A DNA stretch of 64,000 nucleotides, taken from the NCBI RefSeq assembly GCF_000152805.1, contig NZ_CH902578.1:2011834-2075833 (forward strand). The letters run 5' to 3'. Shown piece after piece: positions 26,159 through 34,102 of the stretch (position 1 is its first letter; each line of letters begins with the position of its first letter). Source of the DNA: Maritimibacter alkaliphilus HTCC2654. GTDB taxonomy: Bacteria > Pseudomonadota > Alphaproteobacteria > Rhodobacterales > Rhodobacteraceae. Under the pieces are notes generated by a model that did no database searches, was not told the DNA's origin, and worked only from the letters and a program-made list of their open reading frames with translations. A program made the position numbers and the translations under genes.

Positions 26159-26782
26159 ATGACCGACGCACGGGACATCACCGAAACCGGCTGGCGCGGA
26201 TCGCGTGAGGGGTGGCTCGACGCGGCCAAGTCCGCGTTGATCGAAAGCGGCATCGGCGCGGTGAAGATCCAGCCCCTCGCCGAACGGATCGGCCTTTCGC
26301 GCACCAGCTTCTACTGGTTCTTCAAGGATCGCGCCGCCGTGCTGGACGCCCTTCTGGAAGACTGGGAAGCGACCAACACCGGCGCGCTCGTCTCGGCCTG
26401 TGACGCCTATGCCGAAACCGTGCAGGAGGCGGTTCTGAACCTGATCGCGGTGTTTCTGGACGACGGCGGCTTCGAGGCGCGGTTCGACTTCGCGATCCGC
26501 GGATGGGCGCACCAGTCCGACGCCGTCCGGGCCCGCGTCGCGCAGGCCGACGAAACCCGCCTCGCCGCGATCCGCGCCCTTTTCGCCCGCTACGGCTATG
26601 ACGGGGACGAAGCCGACGTGCGCGCGCGCACCATCTACCTTGTTCAGATCGGCTATATCTCGATGCAGGTGGAAGAAGACCTCGAAACCCGCCTCGCGCG
26701 CTTTCCGCACTATGTGCAGACCTACACCGGACAGCCACCGACCGCGAACGAAATGGCGCGCTTCGCGTCCCGGTTCAGGTGA
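26159..26782 (+). CDS. TetR/AcrR-family transcriptional regulator
   Basis: A 207-residue regulator with an N-terminal helix-turn-helix (ALIESGIGAVKIQPLAERIGLSRTSFYWFFKDRAAVLDALLEDW) and an all-helical ligand-binding C-terminal domain. The Met at 26159 is chosen because the preceding in-frame 12 residues overlap the candidate operator region. It is divergent from the DgcA-like gene, so the amine demethylation genes are its likely targets. In Pseudomonas the comparable genes use an AraC-type regulator, so a TetR here would be a different control design. The gene ends 24 bp before the left island boundary. Confidence 0.85.
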   Translation: MTDARDITETGWRGSREGWLDAAKSALIESGIGAVKIQPLAERIGLSRTSFYWFFKDRAAVLDALLEDWEATNTGALVSACDAYAETVQEAVLNLIAVFLDDGGFEARFDFAIRGWAHQSDAVRARVAQADETRLAAIRALFARYGYDGDEADVRARTIYLVQIGYISMQVEEDLETRLARFPHYVQTYTGQPPTANEMARFASRFR

Positions 26783-26806
26783 ACCTCGGATCGATCCGGC
26801 AGGGAA

Positions 26807-26830
26807 GGAAAGTGGCGCGCTGGGGAGGAT
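26807..26830. repeat. Left attachment-site repeat (24 bp)
   Basis: Identical over 24 bases to 35553-35576. The sequence diverges immediately after 26830 (GCCGG here, TCGAA at the tRNA copy), which marks the crossover-side boundary. It lies 24 bp after the TetR stop. Confidence 0.88.
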
Positions 26831-26910
26831 GCCGGTAGGAAATTCTAGTTTCATAACTGTCTGATTTTACTTATAAAGTCAAGCTACATCTCGGCCAATA
26901 CAGGCTCTTG

Positions 26911-26930
26911 TGTGACCTTTTGTGTAACCT
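26911..26930. promoter_or_regulatory. Candidate integrase arm-type sites, left
   Basis: This is a tandem pair TGTGTGACCT/TGTGTAACCT spaced 11 bp apart (26909-26930), sharing ACCTTTTGTGTAACCT exactly with 35485-35500 at the other end of the island. The rest of 26831-27148 shows no gene; an inverted GGTGGTGTGCACCACT segment at ~26940 is the only other structure noticed. Confidence 0.55.
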
Positions 26931-27148
26931 GATAGACGAGGTGGTGTGCACCACTGGTCCAGGGCAAATCCACTTCGACCGGTCCGAAACCGGGTGAGCT
27001 CCCAACGTAGTTTCTCAGCAACGAATTACTTCATGCCGAGTTGACCAACTTGTATGGGGTGCGAGAAAGTGGCATCTCGATGGTCTGGGACCACTAGATT
27101 TGGTGTCCGTCTGGTATATCGTCTCAAGGAAAAGCAGGGGAGAACGCA

Positions 27149-27835
27149 GTGGCGGATGGTAAAGAAGCGGCAGAACATCTGTCGCAATTCTTGAACGGGC
27201 AGACCTTTGGCACAGTGATGGCCGATCCGCCTTGGCGCTTCACAAACAGAACGGGCAAGATGGCCCCCGAACACAAACGCCTCGCAAGATATCCAACCTT
27301 GTCCGTTGAGGAAATTTGTGACTTGCCGGTGGCCGAGAACATGGCCGAGCGCTCGCATTGTTACCTGTGGGTTCCAAATGCTTTGTTGCCGGAGGGCCTG
27401 AGGGTTCTTCAAGCGTGGGGATTTGAGTACAAGTCGAACATCGTTTGGCAAAAGGTCCGTAAGGACGGTGGCCCGGATGGTCGAGGTGTGGGTTTCTACT
27501 TCCGTAACGTAACGGAACTACTGCTTTTCGGAGTGCGGGGCAAGAATGCGCGGACCCTCTCTCCGGGCAGACGGCAGGTCAACTACCTCTTGGGCGAAGA
27601 ACCTAATGGACCTGATGGAGATATCCTCAAGACACGCAAGCGAGAGCATAGCCGCAAGCCTGACGAGCAGTACCAGATTATCGAAGAGTGTTCCTGGGGC
27701 CCCTACCTTGAGTTGTTCGGTCGAGGCGTACGTGAGGGCTGGACCGTCTGGGGCAACCAAGCCGATGCAGATTACAAGCCTGATTGGAAGACCTACCCCT
27801 ACAACTCTGGATCAGTCGTCAACGCGGCTGAGTAG
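27149..27835 (+). CDS. MT-A70-family adenine-N6 methyltransferase
   Basis: A 228-residue protein with the catalytic motif D26-P-P-W29 (TVMADPPWRF), the SAM-binding context KSNIVWQKVR and a C-terminal PYLELFGRGVREGWTVWGNQ, which is the family's ELFAR-GW-WG block. MT-A70 enzymes in bacterial islands and phages methylate DNA adenine; an RNA target cannot be excluded from sequence. GTG at 27149 is preceded by AGGGGAG. It is followed closely or overlapped by an HNH nuclease gene, suggesting a modification/restriction pair. It is the first island gene inside the left boundary. Confidence 0.88.
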   Translation: MADGKEAAEHLSQFLNGQTFGTVMADPPWRFTNRTGKMAPEHKRLARYPTLSVEEICDLPVAENMAERSHCYLWVPNALLPEGLRVLQAWGFEYKSNIVWQKVRKDGGPDGRGVGFYFRNVTELLLFGVRGKNARTLSPGRRQVNYLLGEEPNGPDGDILKTRKREHSRKPDEQYQIIEECSWGPYLELFGRGVREGWTVWGNQADADYKPDWKTYPYNSGSVVNAAE

Positions 27836-27860
27836 TCTTAGGAACATTGATAGGATCGCT

Positions 27861-29156
27861 TTGGATTGGAAAACGCTTGAGAGCCGACCAGGCTCATTCT
27901 CAAAGAATTTTGGGTGGGGGGATAAACCCGGTCTCGGCCTACTTCACGAAGCCATCAATGCAATTTTCGCGAGTGGCTTGGAGCCGGTCCCAAGAGACGA
28001 AGCTCGAGAGATAATCGACGCCCTAGCTGACGGCGATCCTCTCGTCCCTCTCAATTTCTTTTTGTACCATCGCGTTATCGATGGGGTTAGCTGCGTTGTG
28101 CCAGATCAACTAGTTGTCGAGGCCCAAGCACGCGACCACGATAAGTCATTTGACCTCCTTGGCATGTGTGCGTTGAATTTTAGCCGGGTCGGTGTTTGGG
28201 AAAGAGCCAGACCATTTCAGAGCCATCCCGCCCCTTGGGCTAGGAGATTTGTCGTAGAAGAAGTGTGGAACGGTACACAGTGGGACACCACCAAGATCAA
28301 CTCCGACACAATCGAGGACTTTCTGAAGGGGAATATGATTTTTGGGGCCGACCGTCCCCGAAAGTTTGCGACAAATCTCAACTACCTCTATCACCACTCC
28401 GGTCTCATCGGAGTCAGAAGTTCTGAGAAAGAAGATTGGTGGGCGAGCGCTGTATTCTTGTTCCTTGATAGGTGCATCATGGACGGCGAACTGGACATCA
28501 ACACACCCGTTACTGATGTTATCGATTTCTTTGAAAAGGAAGACCTATGGGCATTGACTGCAGCTAACCCTCGTTTAGCGAGGTTTGCCGCTCGCCCGAT
28601 AGTGGAAGAATACAAGAACTTACTTGGACTTGAGCGCCTTGGTGAAAAGGCCAATCCACCAAAACCACGAACTCGTTCTGCGAGAACGCCCCTTTCCACG
28701 TCCGCTAGGAGGAAGAAGGCACAGGCCAGAAGGCCCCAGGACCTAGGCATGAACTCCGTTCAGCGAGCGTATGCCCAGGCTCAACGACAAATTCGTAATA
28801 AGCAGCACGCGATGTGGGTCAAAGGCCTATACGGTAACCGTTGCGCAATTTGCGGCAAAGCTCTCGTGATAGATAAGTCTGGCTCGACCTATTCAGAGGC
28901 AGGTCACGTCAAGCCTGTCGGTGATCCATTCAAAGGTCCAGATCACTTCAGCAATATACTGCCTTTCTGCCCCAATCACCACAAAGCCTTCGACCGAGGG
29001 GGAGTGTGGATCGATCCAAACGGTGCAAGTCCACGAGCGATGAGCACGACAAACGACCTGAGCTTTTCAAACCGGCCTATCGACCTAGAAGCTGAGCATG
29101 CCTTTGACCTGACTTTCGCTGAATGGCATGCAAAGTACTTCGGGCACATCAGATAG
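27861..29156 (+). CDS. HNH endonuclease, candidate restriction partner of the MT-A70 enzyme
   Basis: A 431-residue protein from a TTG start at 27861 with AGGA five bases upstream; ATG 27765 is in frame but would overlap the methyltransferase by 71 bp. The N-terminal ~290 residues match no family I recognise (LHEAINAIFASGLEPVPRDEAREIIDALADGDPLVPLNFFLYHR). A basic linker (~270-300) leads to a C-terminal HNH_2-like domain with C328-x2-C331, H349 (EAGHVKP), C370-x2-H373-H374 and D378 (FCPNHHKAFDRGG), a zinc-stabilised beta-beta-alpha-metal fold. Context suggests cleavage of DNA not modified by the upstream methyltransferase, but recognition site and activity are unknown. Confidence 0.78.
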   Translation: MDWKTLESRPGSFSKNFGWGDKPGLGLLHEAINAIFASGLEPVPRDEAREIIDALADGDPLVPLNFFLYHRVIDGVSCVVPDQLVVEAQARDHDKSFDLLGMCALNFSRVGVWERARPFQSHPAPWARRFVVEEVWNGTQWDTTKINSDTIEDFLKGNMIFGADRPRKFATNLNYLYHHSGLIGVRSSEKEDWWASAVFLFLDRCIMDGELDINTPVTDVIDFFEKEDLWALTAANPRLARFAARPIVEEYKNLLGLERLGEKANPPKPRTRSARTPLSTSARRKKAQARRPQDLGMNSVQRAYAQAQRQIRNKQHAMWVKGLYGNRCAICGKALVIDKSGSTYSEAGHVKPVGDPFKGPDHFSNILPFCPNHHKAFDRGGVWIDPNGASPRAMSTTNDLSFSNRPIDLEAEHAFDLTFAEWHAKYFGHIR

Positions 29157-29277
29157 CGTCTCGATCGCGCTGTGCGGGGAGACAGCGAAGGTATCCTTTG
29201 CACAAGATACGATCCAATAACTTTCTAGGAAGCTTGCCGTTTCGCTCTTTCCAATAAAAGCTGTTCGCCACCGCACG

Positions 29278-29829
29278 TCAGCCGCTGTCACCGGCGATGC
29301 GATACACCGACCTCTCAGAAATCCCCAGGCGCCCTGCAGCCTCCTTTTTTGAAACCCCGTCCGCCAATAACAGGCGCACCTCGTCCGCTTTCTCCATCGC
29401 CGTGGGACGCCGTCCCTTGTACTTTCCCTCCGCTTTTGCCTTTGCAATCCCCTCCCGCTGCCGCTCTAGCATCATTTCCCGTTCAAACTGCGCAACGGAG
29501 CCCAAGACGTTCATCATGAGCTTTCCAGTTGCATTGGACGTATCCAACGCAAGGTCTAGGACCCGAAGGCTCACACCTTTGCCCTCAAGTTCTTCAATCA
29601 ACTCCCCCAAGTGCTTCACCGAGCGAGCCAAGCGGTCCAGCTTAGTCACCACTAGCGTGTCACCTTCCCTAGCGAAGCTTAGAGCCTCTGAGAGCGCCTC
29701 TCGCGCCGCTATAGAGCTAACCTGCTCCTCCCATACCCGCTCGCACCCGAGAGCCCTCAGCGACTCTCTCTGAGCCTCTAGCGATGCCTTCTGTTCCAGG
29801 GTCGATGTCCGTGCATATCCGATCAGCAT
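29278..29829 (-). CDS. Serine recombinase, resolvase/invertase family
   Basis: A 183-residue small serine recombinase. Catalytic Ser9 lies in MLIGYARTSTLEQ. The family motifs LVVTKLDRLARS and GKLMMNVLGSVAQFEREMMLERQREGIAKAKAEGKYKGRRP follow, and a C-terminal Hin-like helix-turn-helix ends the protein (LLADGVSKKEAAGRLGISERSVYRI). Start 29829 has an excellent AGGAGGT site six bases upstream. It resembles transposon resolvases and DNA invertases. No obvious inverted gene segment is nearby, so it may resolve dimers of the element or be a remnant of a nested transposon. Confidence 0.9.
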   Translation of the reverse strand: MLIGYARTSTLEQKASLEAQRESLRALGCERVWEEQVSSIAAREALSEALSFAREGDTLVVTKLDRLARSVKHLGELIEELEGKGVSLRVLDLALDTSNATGKLMMNVLGSVAQFEREMMLERQREGIAKAKAEGKYKGRRPTAMEKADEVRLLLADGVSKKEAAGRLGISERSVYRIAGDSG

Positions 29830-30078
29830 GTCTGACCTCCTGTCTGCCAATGAAGTTTTAGAACTAGGGACAGGTCGTCTGCCAAAAGGCGAAACCCATC
29901 CATCTGGCAGTAATTGCGCCAAGCGCCAGCACCTGACGCATGAGCAAGGTCTATTGGCAGGTGCTCCCAATAATGTTCAAACGCAGCGCTGGGCAGGTTT
30001 GGCCTCGCAGCCGAAAAGTTCTGAGTTATTGATGTCGTCGTGTTAAAGTGAGTTGCTAGGTAAGAGGAGCGCCTCAAG

Positions 30079-30567
30079 ATGAAAAACCCGTATCTGGCTG
30101 AAGGACGATTACCAGACATTATTGCCGCGCTTACGGCTATGGGATCATACAAGTTTTACAAGCTCGACTTCGATGGTTGGGCAAATCGGATCGGCGGACC
30201 GAACAAGCCAGGTTCCCATTGGGAGGTTGTCTTATCAGAACACCCAGAGTTCTTCCGATTTAACCAAGAGCGCACCAAGGCCTCACTAGTCTGGAGGCGC
30301 ACTTTCCCACGCAATTACAATGTCGACGACGAGCCCGAGCGCCTTCCCGATCACCAAATCTCGGGTAGACCATACGACCGGATTAGTCGTCGGCCACTGT
30401 CTACTGATGAGGTGCAAGCTCTCATTTCCGTTGCCATCGAACTTCACGAGCGCGCCTTGGAGCAGAAAAAGGCATCCTTCATCAACTCACCTTTCGTTAC
30501 TGCGCTGGTGGCGTCGTTGAGTGCGGGGATCGGCGCAGCGGTCGGCGCGATTTTGGGAAGCCCTTAG
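30079..30567 (+). CDS. Small protein with winged-helix-like head and C-terminal membrane anchor
   Basis: A 162-residue protein of unknown function. Residues ~8-75 (LPDIIAALTAMGSYKFYKLDFDGWANRIGG, then HWEVVLSEHPEFFRF and ASLVWRR) look like a compact alpha/beta, possibly winged-helix, domain. Residues ~108-135 are a polar helix with conserved-looking acidic spacing. Residues ~138-160 are one hydrophobic helix ending at the C-terminus, a tail anchor. AGAGGAG at 30063 gives a strong ribosome site. It has no partner on its strand and overlaps the convergent next gene by 4 bp. Tail-anchored soluble-domain proteins in defence islands often act at the membrane, which is only a hint here. Confidence 0.65.
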   Translation: MKNPYLAEGRLPDIIAALTAMGSYKFYKLDFDGWANRIGGPNKPGSHWEVVLSEHPEFFRFNQERTKASLVWRRTFPRNYNVDDEPERLPDHQISGRPYDRISRRPLSTDEVQALISVAIELHERALEQKKASFINSPFVTALVASLSAGIGAAVGAILGSP

Positions 30568-31214
30568 GCCTTTCGGATCGCATTTGATATCAGCTTCAAT
30601 GCCTCAGGGACATCGGCTTCGCCTCTCACTTTGAACCGCGTGTTTCCCCGGTCGTCTTTTACTTCAAGGCTCGTCATACCTTGGAAACGAGTCACCGGCC
30701 CTCTTACAGTGATCTGTAGTTCGTCAACCCTTGGCTGTATGATGACATACCAAAAGTTGTCAGGCGTCTCACTGAAGTTGCGCATCTTGCCTCTTTTGAG
30801 ATTTCCGGAATAGCTTGTGCGCACACCTCTCAACAATTGCTCGGCTGCTAAAGCGCTCTGCGTGGATAGGTTTCTCTTCGCCATTTCTAGGAACTCACGG
30901 TCGCCAGGTCCCACCTCATAAGAAGATTCCGGCGCGTCCTCGGAATTTTGAGCCGTAGGCTCACTGCTACCTGACGCCAAGATTCCGATTGCTTGGGCTG
31001 TTGTCCCCACATTGATTGGCGACACATCTTCGAGGTTGAAGTGGAGTTGGCCAGTTTCGGCATCAAATGAGCATGCATTGAACAGAAGCACGCTCTTAGT
31101 CCCAATTGATTGGTTAGTATTTCCGAAGTGCCTCACTTGGTGCGGCGGTAACTTGAGCGCCCAGATACCAGGGGAAAGTTCGGAAACTTCAGTTGCAGTC
31201 ATTTGCAGGGTCAT
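30564..31214 (-). CDS. Island hypothetical protein
   Basis: A 216-residue soluble protein. Start ATG 31214 has GGAG eight bases upstream; an earlier in-frame start at 31271 lacks one. The N-terminal ~90 residues form a beta-rich domain (SPGIWALKLPPHQVRHFG, KSVLLFNACSFDAETGQLHFNLEDV). The C-terminal half has a second alpha/beta domain (DNFWYVIIQPRVDELQITVRG, TRFKVRGEADVPEALKLI). A disordered Ser/Glu/Pro linker separates them. No known motif was recognised. It is convergent with the membrane-anchored gene (4-bp overlap), so the two may share a terminator-less junction. Confidence 0.6.
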   Translation of the reverse strand: MTLQMTATEVSELSPGIWALKLPPHQVRHFGNTNQSIGTKSVLLFNACSFDAETGQLHFNLEDVSPINVGTTAQAIGILASGSSEPTAQNSEDAPESSYEVGPGDREFLEMAKRNLSTQSALAAEQLLRGVRTSYSGNLKRGKMRNFSETPDNFWYVIIQPRVDELQITVRGPVTRFQGMTSLEVKDDRGNTRFKVRGEADVPEALKLISNAIRKA

Positions 31215-31318
31215 TTCATTCTCCAGAGCAAAACGTTCTGCGCAGATAAATCTGCAGCGCAATTGTGTCAAGCTTCTTAGTCGATATGCCTGCTATGCTC
31301 GGCCATCACGCGGTTGTT

Positions 31319-31380
31319 CGCCCCCCCGGTTCCTGGCATTCTTGGAAGGCTTTCAGGAACCGAAACTTGAAGGGGGGGCG
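31319..31380 (+). other. Nested stem-loop in the leader of the nuclease-like gene
   Basis: CGCCCCCCC (31319-31327) pairs with GGGGGGGCG (31372-31380), and inside it GGTTCCTG (31328-31335) pairs with CAGGAACC (31354-31361). The AT-rich stretch between it and the downstream start (31381-31445) may hold the promoter. This could be a structured leader RNA, a bidirectional terminator between divergent genes, or a protein-binding site. The 231-bp gap holds no gene. Confidence 0.6.
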
Positions 31381-31445
31381 GGGGTCAGCAGAAATAAACT
31401 TCAAAAATGGGGCGTATATATTATTGATATTATTGTTTTTTTGAA

Positions 31446-32369
31446 ATGATGTGTGCCATGGACTTCAAGCCTGAAACAGTGCAGCACCTCCGCCTCGCCT
31501 TCGACAAGGCTCTACAGTCCGGCAAGCTCAACAGCTGGGAGACCCGCTTTGTCTCCGACATGAATGCCAAGTTCGCCCGCTACGGCACCAGGGCCCGACT
31601 GACGGACAAACAAGAGGCGAAGCTTCGCCAGGTCCTTAGGCCCTATATGCAGTCAGAGGCCGAGACAGAGCCGCTGACTGGGGGAGTCAGAACCACGTCT
31701 TCGGGACGGCGGGGCGGGAGGCCAACGCAGAGCCCTTCAGGGCGCCCTCAGAGGGCTAAGAGCGCTCCTTCTAGACCGACCTACCAGAGGTCCTCCAGGC
31801 CCTCTAGGAGGCCCTACAGACGCTACAGGAGCACCCCTTGGCTTCTAAGGATTTGGCGGAGGGATGTCCAAACAGTTTATGTGCTAATGCTCGCCGGTGT
31901 CGTCTGGCTTTTCTCTCAGTTCGACCCGTCTCCAAGCTACCGGCAGCAAGTAACTCCGTCTTCTCCTCAGCGCGTTGGGGCACAAACACTGAGCCTCTCG
32001 GACTTCAGTGTGACAGATGGGGACACGATCCAGCTGAGGGGAAGATCGACCGGAACGCGATTGGTGGGCTTCAACACCCCAGAGACCTTCAATCCGGTAT
32101 GTGACAGAGGCTATGCGCTGGGCCTTCAGGCAACAGCGAGGCTCAAAGACCTTGTCCAAGCCGCATCTGCTATCGAGCTTCAGATTGTTGCCTGCGCCTG
32201 CAAGCCTGGGACCCAAGGCACGAGCAGATGCAACTTTGGGCGTTCGTGTGGTATCCTTAAGGTGGATGGAAGGGATGTCGGACAGACTCTGATTTCTGAG
32301 GGACTGGCAGCGCCTTTCAACTGCGGTCGGACAACCTGCCCCCCAACGCCAAGGCCCTGGTGCCAGTAA
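31446..32369 (+). CDS. Membrane-anchored SNase-like (thermonuclease-fold) protein
   Basis: A 307-residue protein. Residues 5-65 form a small helical domain (FKPETVQHLRLAFDKALQSGKLNSWETRF). Residues 80-130 are Arg/Ser/Pro-rich and disordered, and a single transmembrane helix spans ~143-157 (TVYVLMLAGVVWLFSQF). A staphylococcal-nuclease-like domain follows (~180-295): DGDT at 191-194, R205, N210 where nucleases have the metal-binding Asp, E213, R266 and GRDVGQTLISEGLA. The Asp-to-Asn change and several cysteines set it apart. The nuclease domain would face the periplasm. The start could also be Met5 (31458); no clear ribosome site is visible for either. Confidence 0.72.
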   Translation: MMCAMDFKPETVQHLRLAFDKALQSGKLNSWETRFVSDMNAKFARYGTRARLTDKQEAKLRQVLRPYMQSEAETEPLTGGVRTTSSGRRGGRPTQSPSGRPQRAKSAPSRPTYQRSSRPSRRPYRRYRSTPWLLRIWRRDVQTVYVLMLAGVVWLFSQFDPSPSYRQQVTPSSPQRVGAQTLSLSDFSVTDGDTIQLRGRSTGTRLVGFNTPETFNPVCDRGYALGLQATARLKDLVQAASAIELQIVACACKPGTQGTSRCNFGRSCGILKVDGRDVGQTLISEGLAAPFNCGRTTCPPTPRPWCQ

Positions 32370-32586
32370 GGCGGCAAGTCGTTTGTGACTGGACACCTGA
32401 CAGGAGGTTCGGTTGCGGTTGCAAACACTGCGACGGGCCTAGGAGCTTTTTCACAGTTTCGCCGATGAAGGGCCATCTCACTAGGTGAGTCGTAGTGAAC
32501 TAGCATCTGTTTACTGCCACAGGGATGCGGCGACTAGGTCAGTCCTCCGAAATCCGTGATGTCTATTAATACATGGTGACGACGTT

Positions 32587-33108
32587 TTATGTGACCTCCC
32601 CAGTCTCTGGCTCTTGAACTCGCCCCATGACCACATCGGCTACAGATGCGTTCCAGAATCTACGACAGTAGATGTCGGCCGCTTGCGTGATCGTTTTGTA
32701 GGAACCGGGTTGACTACGGTAGAAGCGTCTTCGTTCATTGGGACCCGCTGCGAGGAGGTATTGATTGCTTAGAACTTCACGTAACCGCCCAGTCTCTGAC
32801 CTAGCTCGATCTACCAGGTTCTTAATGAATCCCAGTCGCTCTTTAGGCGGTATCGTGTAAAGCATCTCTCCCAACCTATCAGAAGTATCGAGCAGCTCGT
32901 AGTTCGCCCTCCATCTTCGCTTGCTGTTGTTCGAGTTGACTGGGTTCTGTGCCCTTTGCGCTTTCTGATACCTGTTTTTTCTACATGGCTCGCTGCAGTA
33001 GCGTTGGTTGGTTCGTTTTCTCGCGAAGTCACCCCCGCAATATTCGCAAGGAATGGATTGCATGGACGAAAGCGCCGAGTCTTCCGTTTCCAAGATTGTA
33101 TCTTTCAT
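32587..33108 (-). CDS. Zinc-ribbon island protein
   Basis: A 173-residue protein with an N-terminal treble-clef/zinc-ribbon (~20-45) with ligands C-x2-C and C-x3-C (CEYCGGDFARKRTNQRYCSEPCRKNRY), followed by a basic asparagine-rich linker and a helical region (~85-170). Proteins of this layout are common, uncharacterised cargo of alphaproteobacterial prophages and islands. The short ribbon with basic tail suggests nucleic-acid binding. A terminator-like hairpin lies only 12-43 bp before its start codon on the same strand, so expression may be attenuated. The neighbouring gap 32370-32586 shows nothing. Confidence 0.62.
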   Translation of the reverse strand: MKDTILETEDSALSSMQSIPCEYCGGDFARKRTNQRYCSEPCRKNRYQKAQRAQNPVNSNNSKRRWRANYELLDTSDRLGEMLYTIPPKERLGFIKNLVDRARSETGRLREVLSNQYLLAAGPNERRRFYRSQPGSYKTITQAADIYCRRFWNASVADVVMGRVQEPETGEVT

Positions 33109-33120
33109 AGGGATTCCAAA

Positions 33121-33151
33121 TGAAAAGACCCCGACGCTTTGAGCGTCAGGG
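33121..33151 (-). terminator. Terminator/attenuator hairpin just upstream of the zinc-ribbon gene
   Basis: On the minus strand, stem GACGCT/AGCGTC (33133-33138 with 42-47, loop of 3) is extended by CCC/GGG across one mismatch and followed by TCTTTTCATTT. It could end the integrase transcript (970 bp after the integrase stop) or act as an attenuator for the gene starting at 33108. Confidence 0.55.
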
Positions 33152-34102
33152 CCGTGCTTCCAGAGTTTGTTCAGTTGTGGGTTAGCGACAATAGACAGCT
33201 AATGGTGACCGCCAGATCGCCACCTCGTGTAGGATCATGTGGGACCTAGTCCTAATGCTAGTTCTAGGAGGAGCAGAACGGTTGCTTGCTCCTATTCAGT
33301 ACGTTTTCGGCCCTGCCTTGCTTTGGAACCGACCAAATCAACGACTTTGCTTGGGCTGCGGAGAAACTGCAGCGGCTTGCATGCCGGGCCGGAAAACAGG
33401 TCGCTCCGCTCCTATTGAGGTCGAATGCTGTCCGCCCTGCACTGGGTGAAACCGCTGCTGCGAGTTTTTTGCGCCTATGCGGTAGGTGAGTAGTTTGGTT
33501 TTGGCGGTCGGCGGCCCGGTTTATACCACGGACCTGTCTGGCATTCCAAAACCACAATTGGGAAGGACTGCCTGTGCTCAATCGTATGATCGTCAACCGG
33601 GTTCTGGTCACCAAGGCCCAAGAAAGCAGCTCGTTCGCGCAACTTCTCAATGGCTCTGAAATGTGTAGCACAACGCTGATGTCAACGAACCACCAAGTAG
33701 CAATCGTGCGCAGGCCTAGGGAGCCAAGCAGTGGCTCCAGTCCAAAGCTGACCCACTGGTTGCTTGCTTCTGTAATGTTCGAATTGGGTCCTCCCTAACT
33801 TAGAAGGCACCAAAGCGTGGACTTCCTGTTGGTCTAGTTGCGCACAAAACCGCTAACACTCCGGCCCTCTAGTCAGGTGCTCTGCTCCTTGTCAGGTCGA
33901 AAGCTGTCCGCCTACAATGGACTAATCCAAGACAAAAACGTCCCAACGACAATAGGAAGCACACGGAGACGGGTCTAGCCGGTCGGCAGACGGTTACCGG
34001 CTCCAAGTCAGTCCGGTAGCTGTCAGTCCTGCTTTGGGCCAATCTGAAGATGTGTCGCCTGTCGATCTTGAGAGCACGAACTTGCCTCGAAACTGCTCTG
34101 GT
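33152..34102. other. About 950 bp without a credible gene, with a degenerate internal repeat
   Basis: Open frames here are short and have no family resemblance or ribosome sites. An imperfect direct repeat (27 of 33 positions) lies at 33404-33436 and 33880-33912, sharing AGGTCGAA and GCTGTCCGCC; a weaker third echo (GCTGTCAGTCCTGC) is near 34019. This is either decayed DNA from an older insertion, or an untranslated RNA or regulatory region downstream of the integrase. Confidence 0.45.

Noticed and set aside
33264-33671. Minus-strand 135-codon frame in the gene-free part of the island
   Set aside because: No ribosome site, no family resemblance, low hydrophobic patterning and overlap with the internal repeat; treated as noise.
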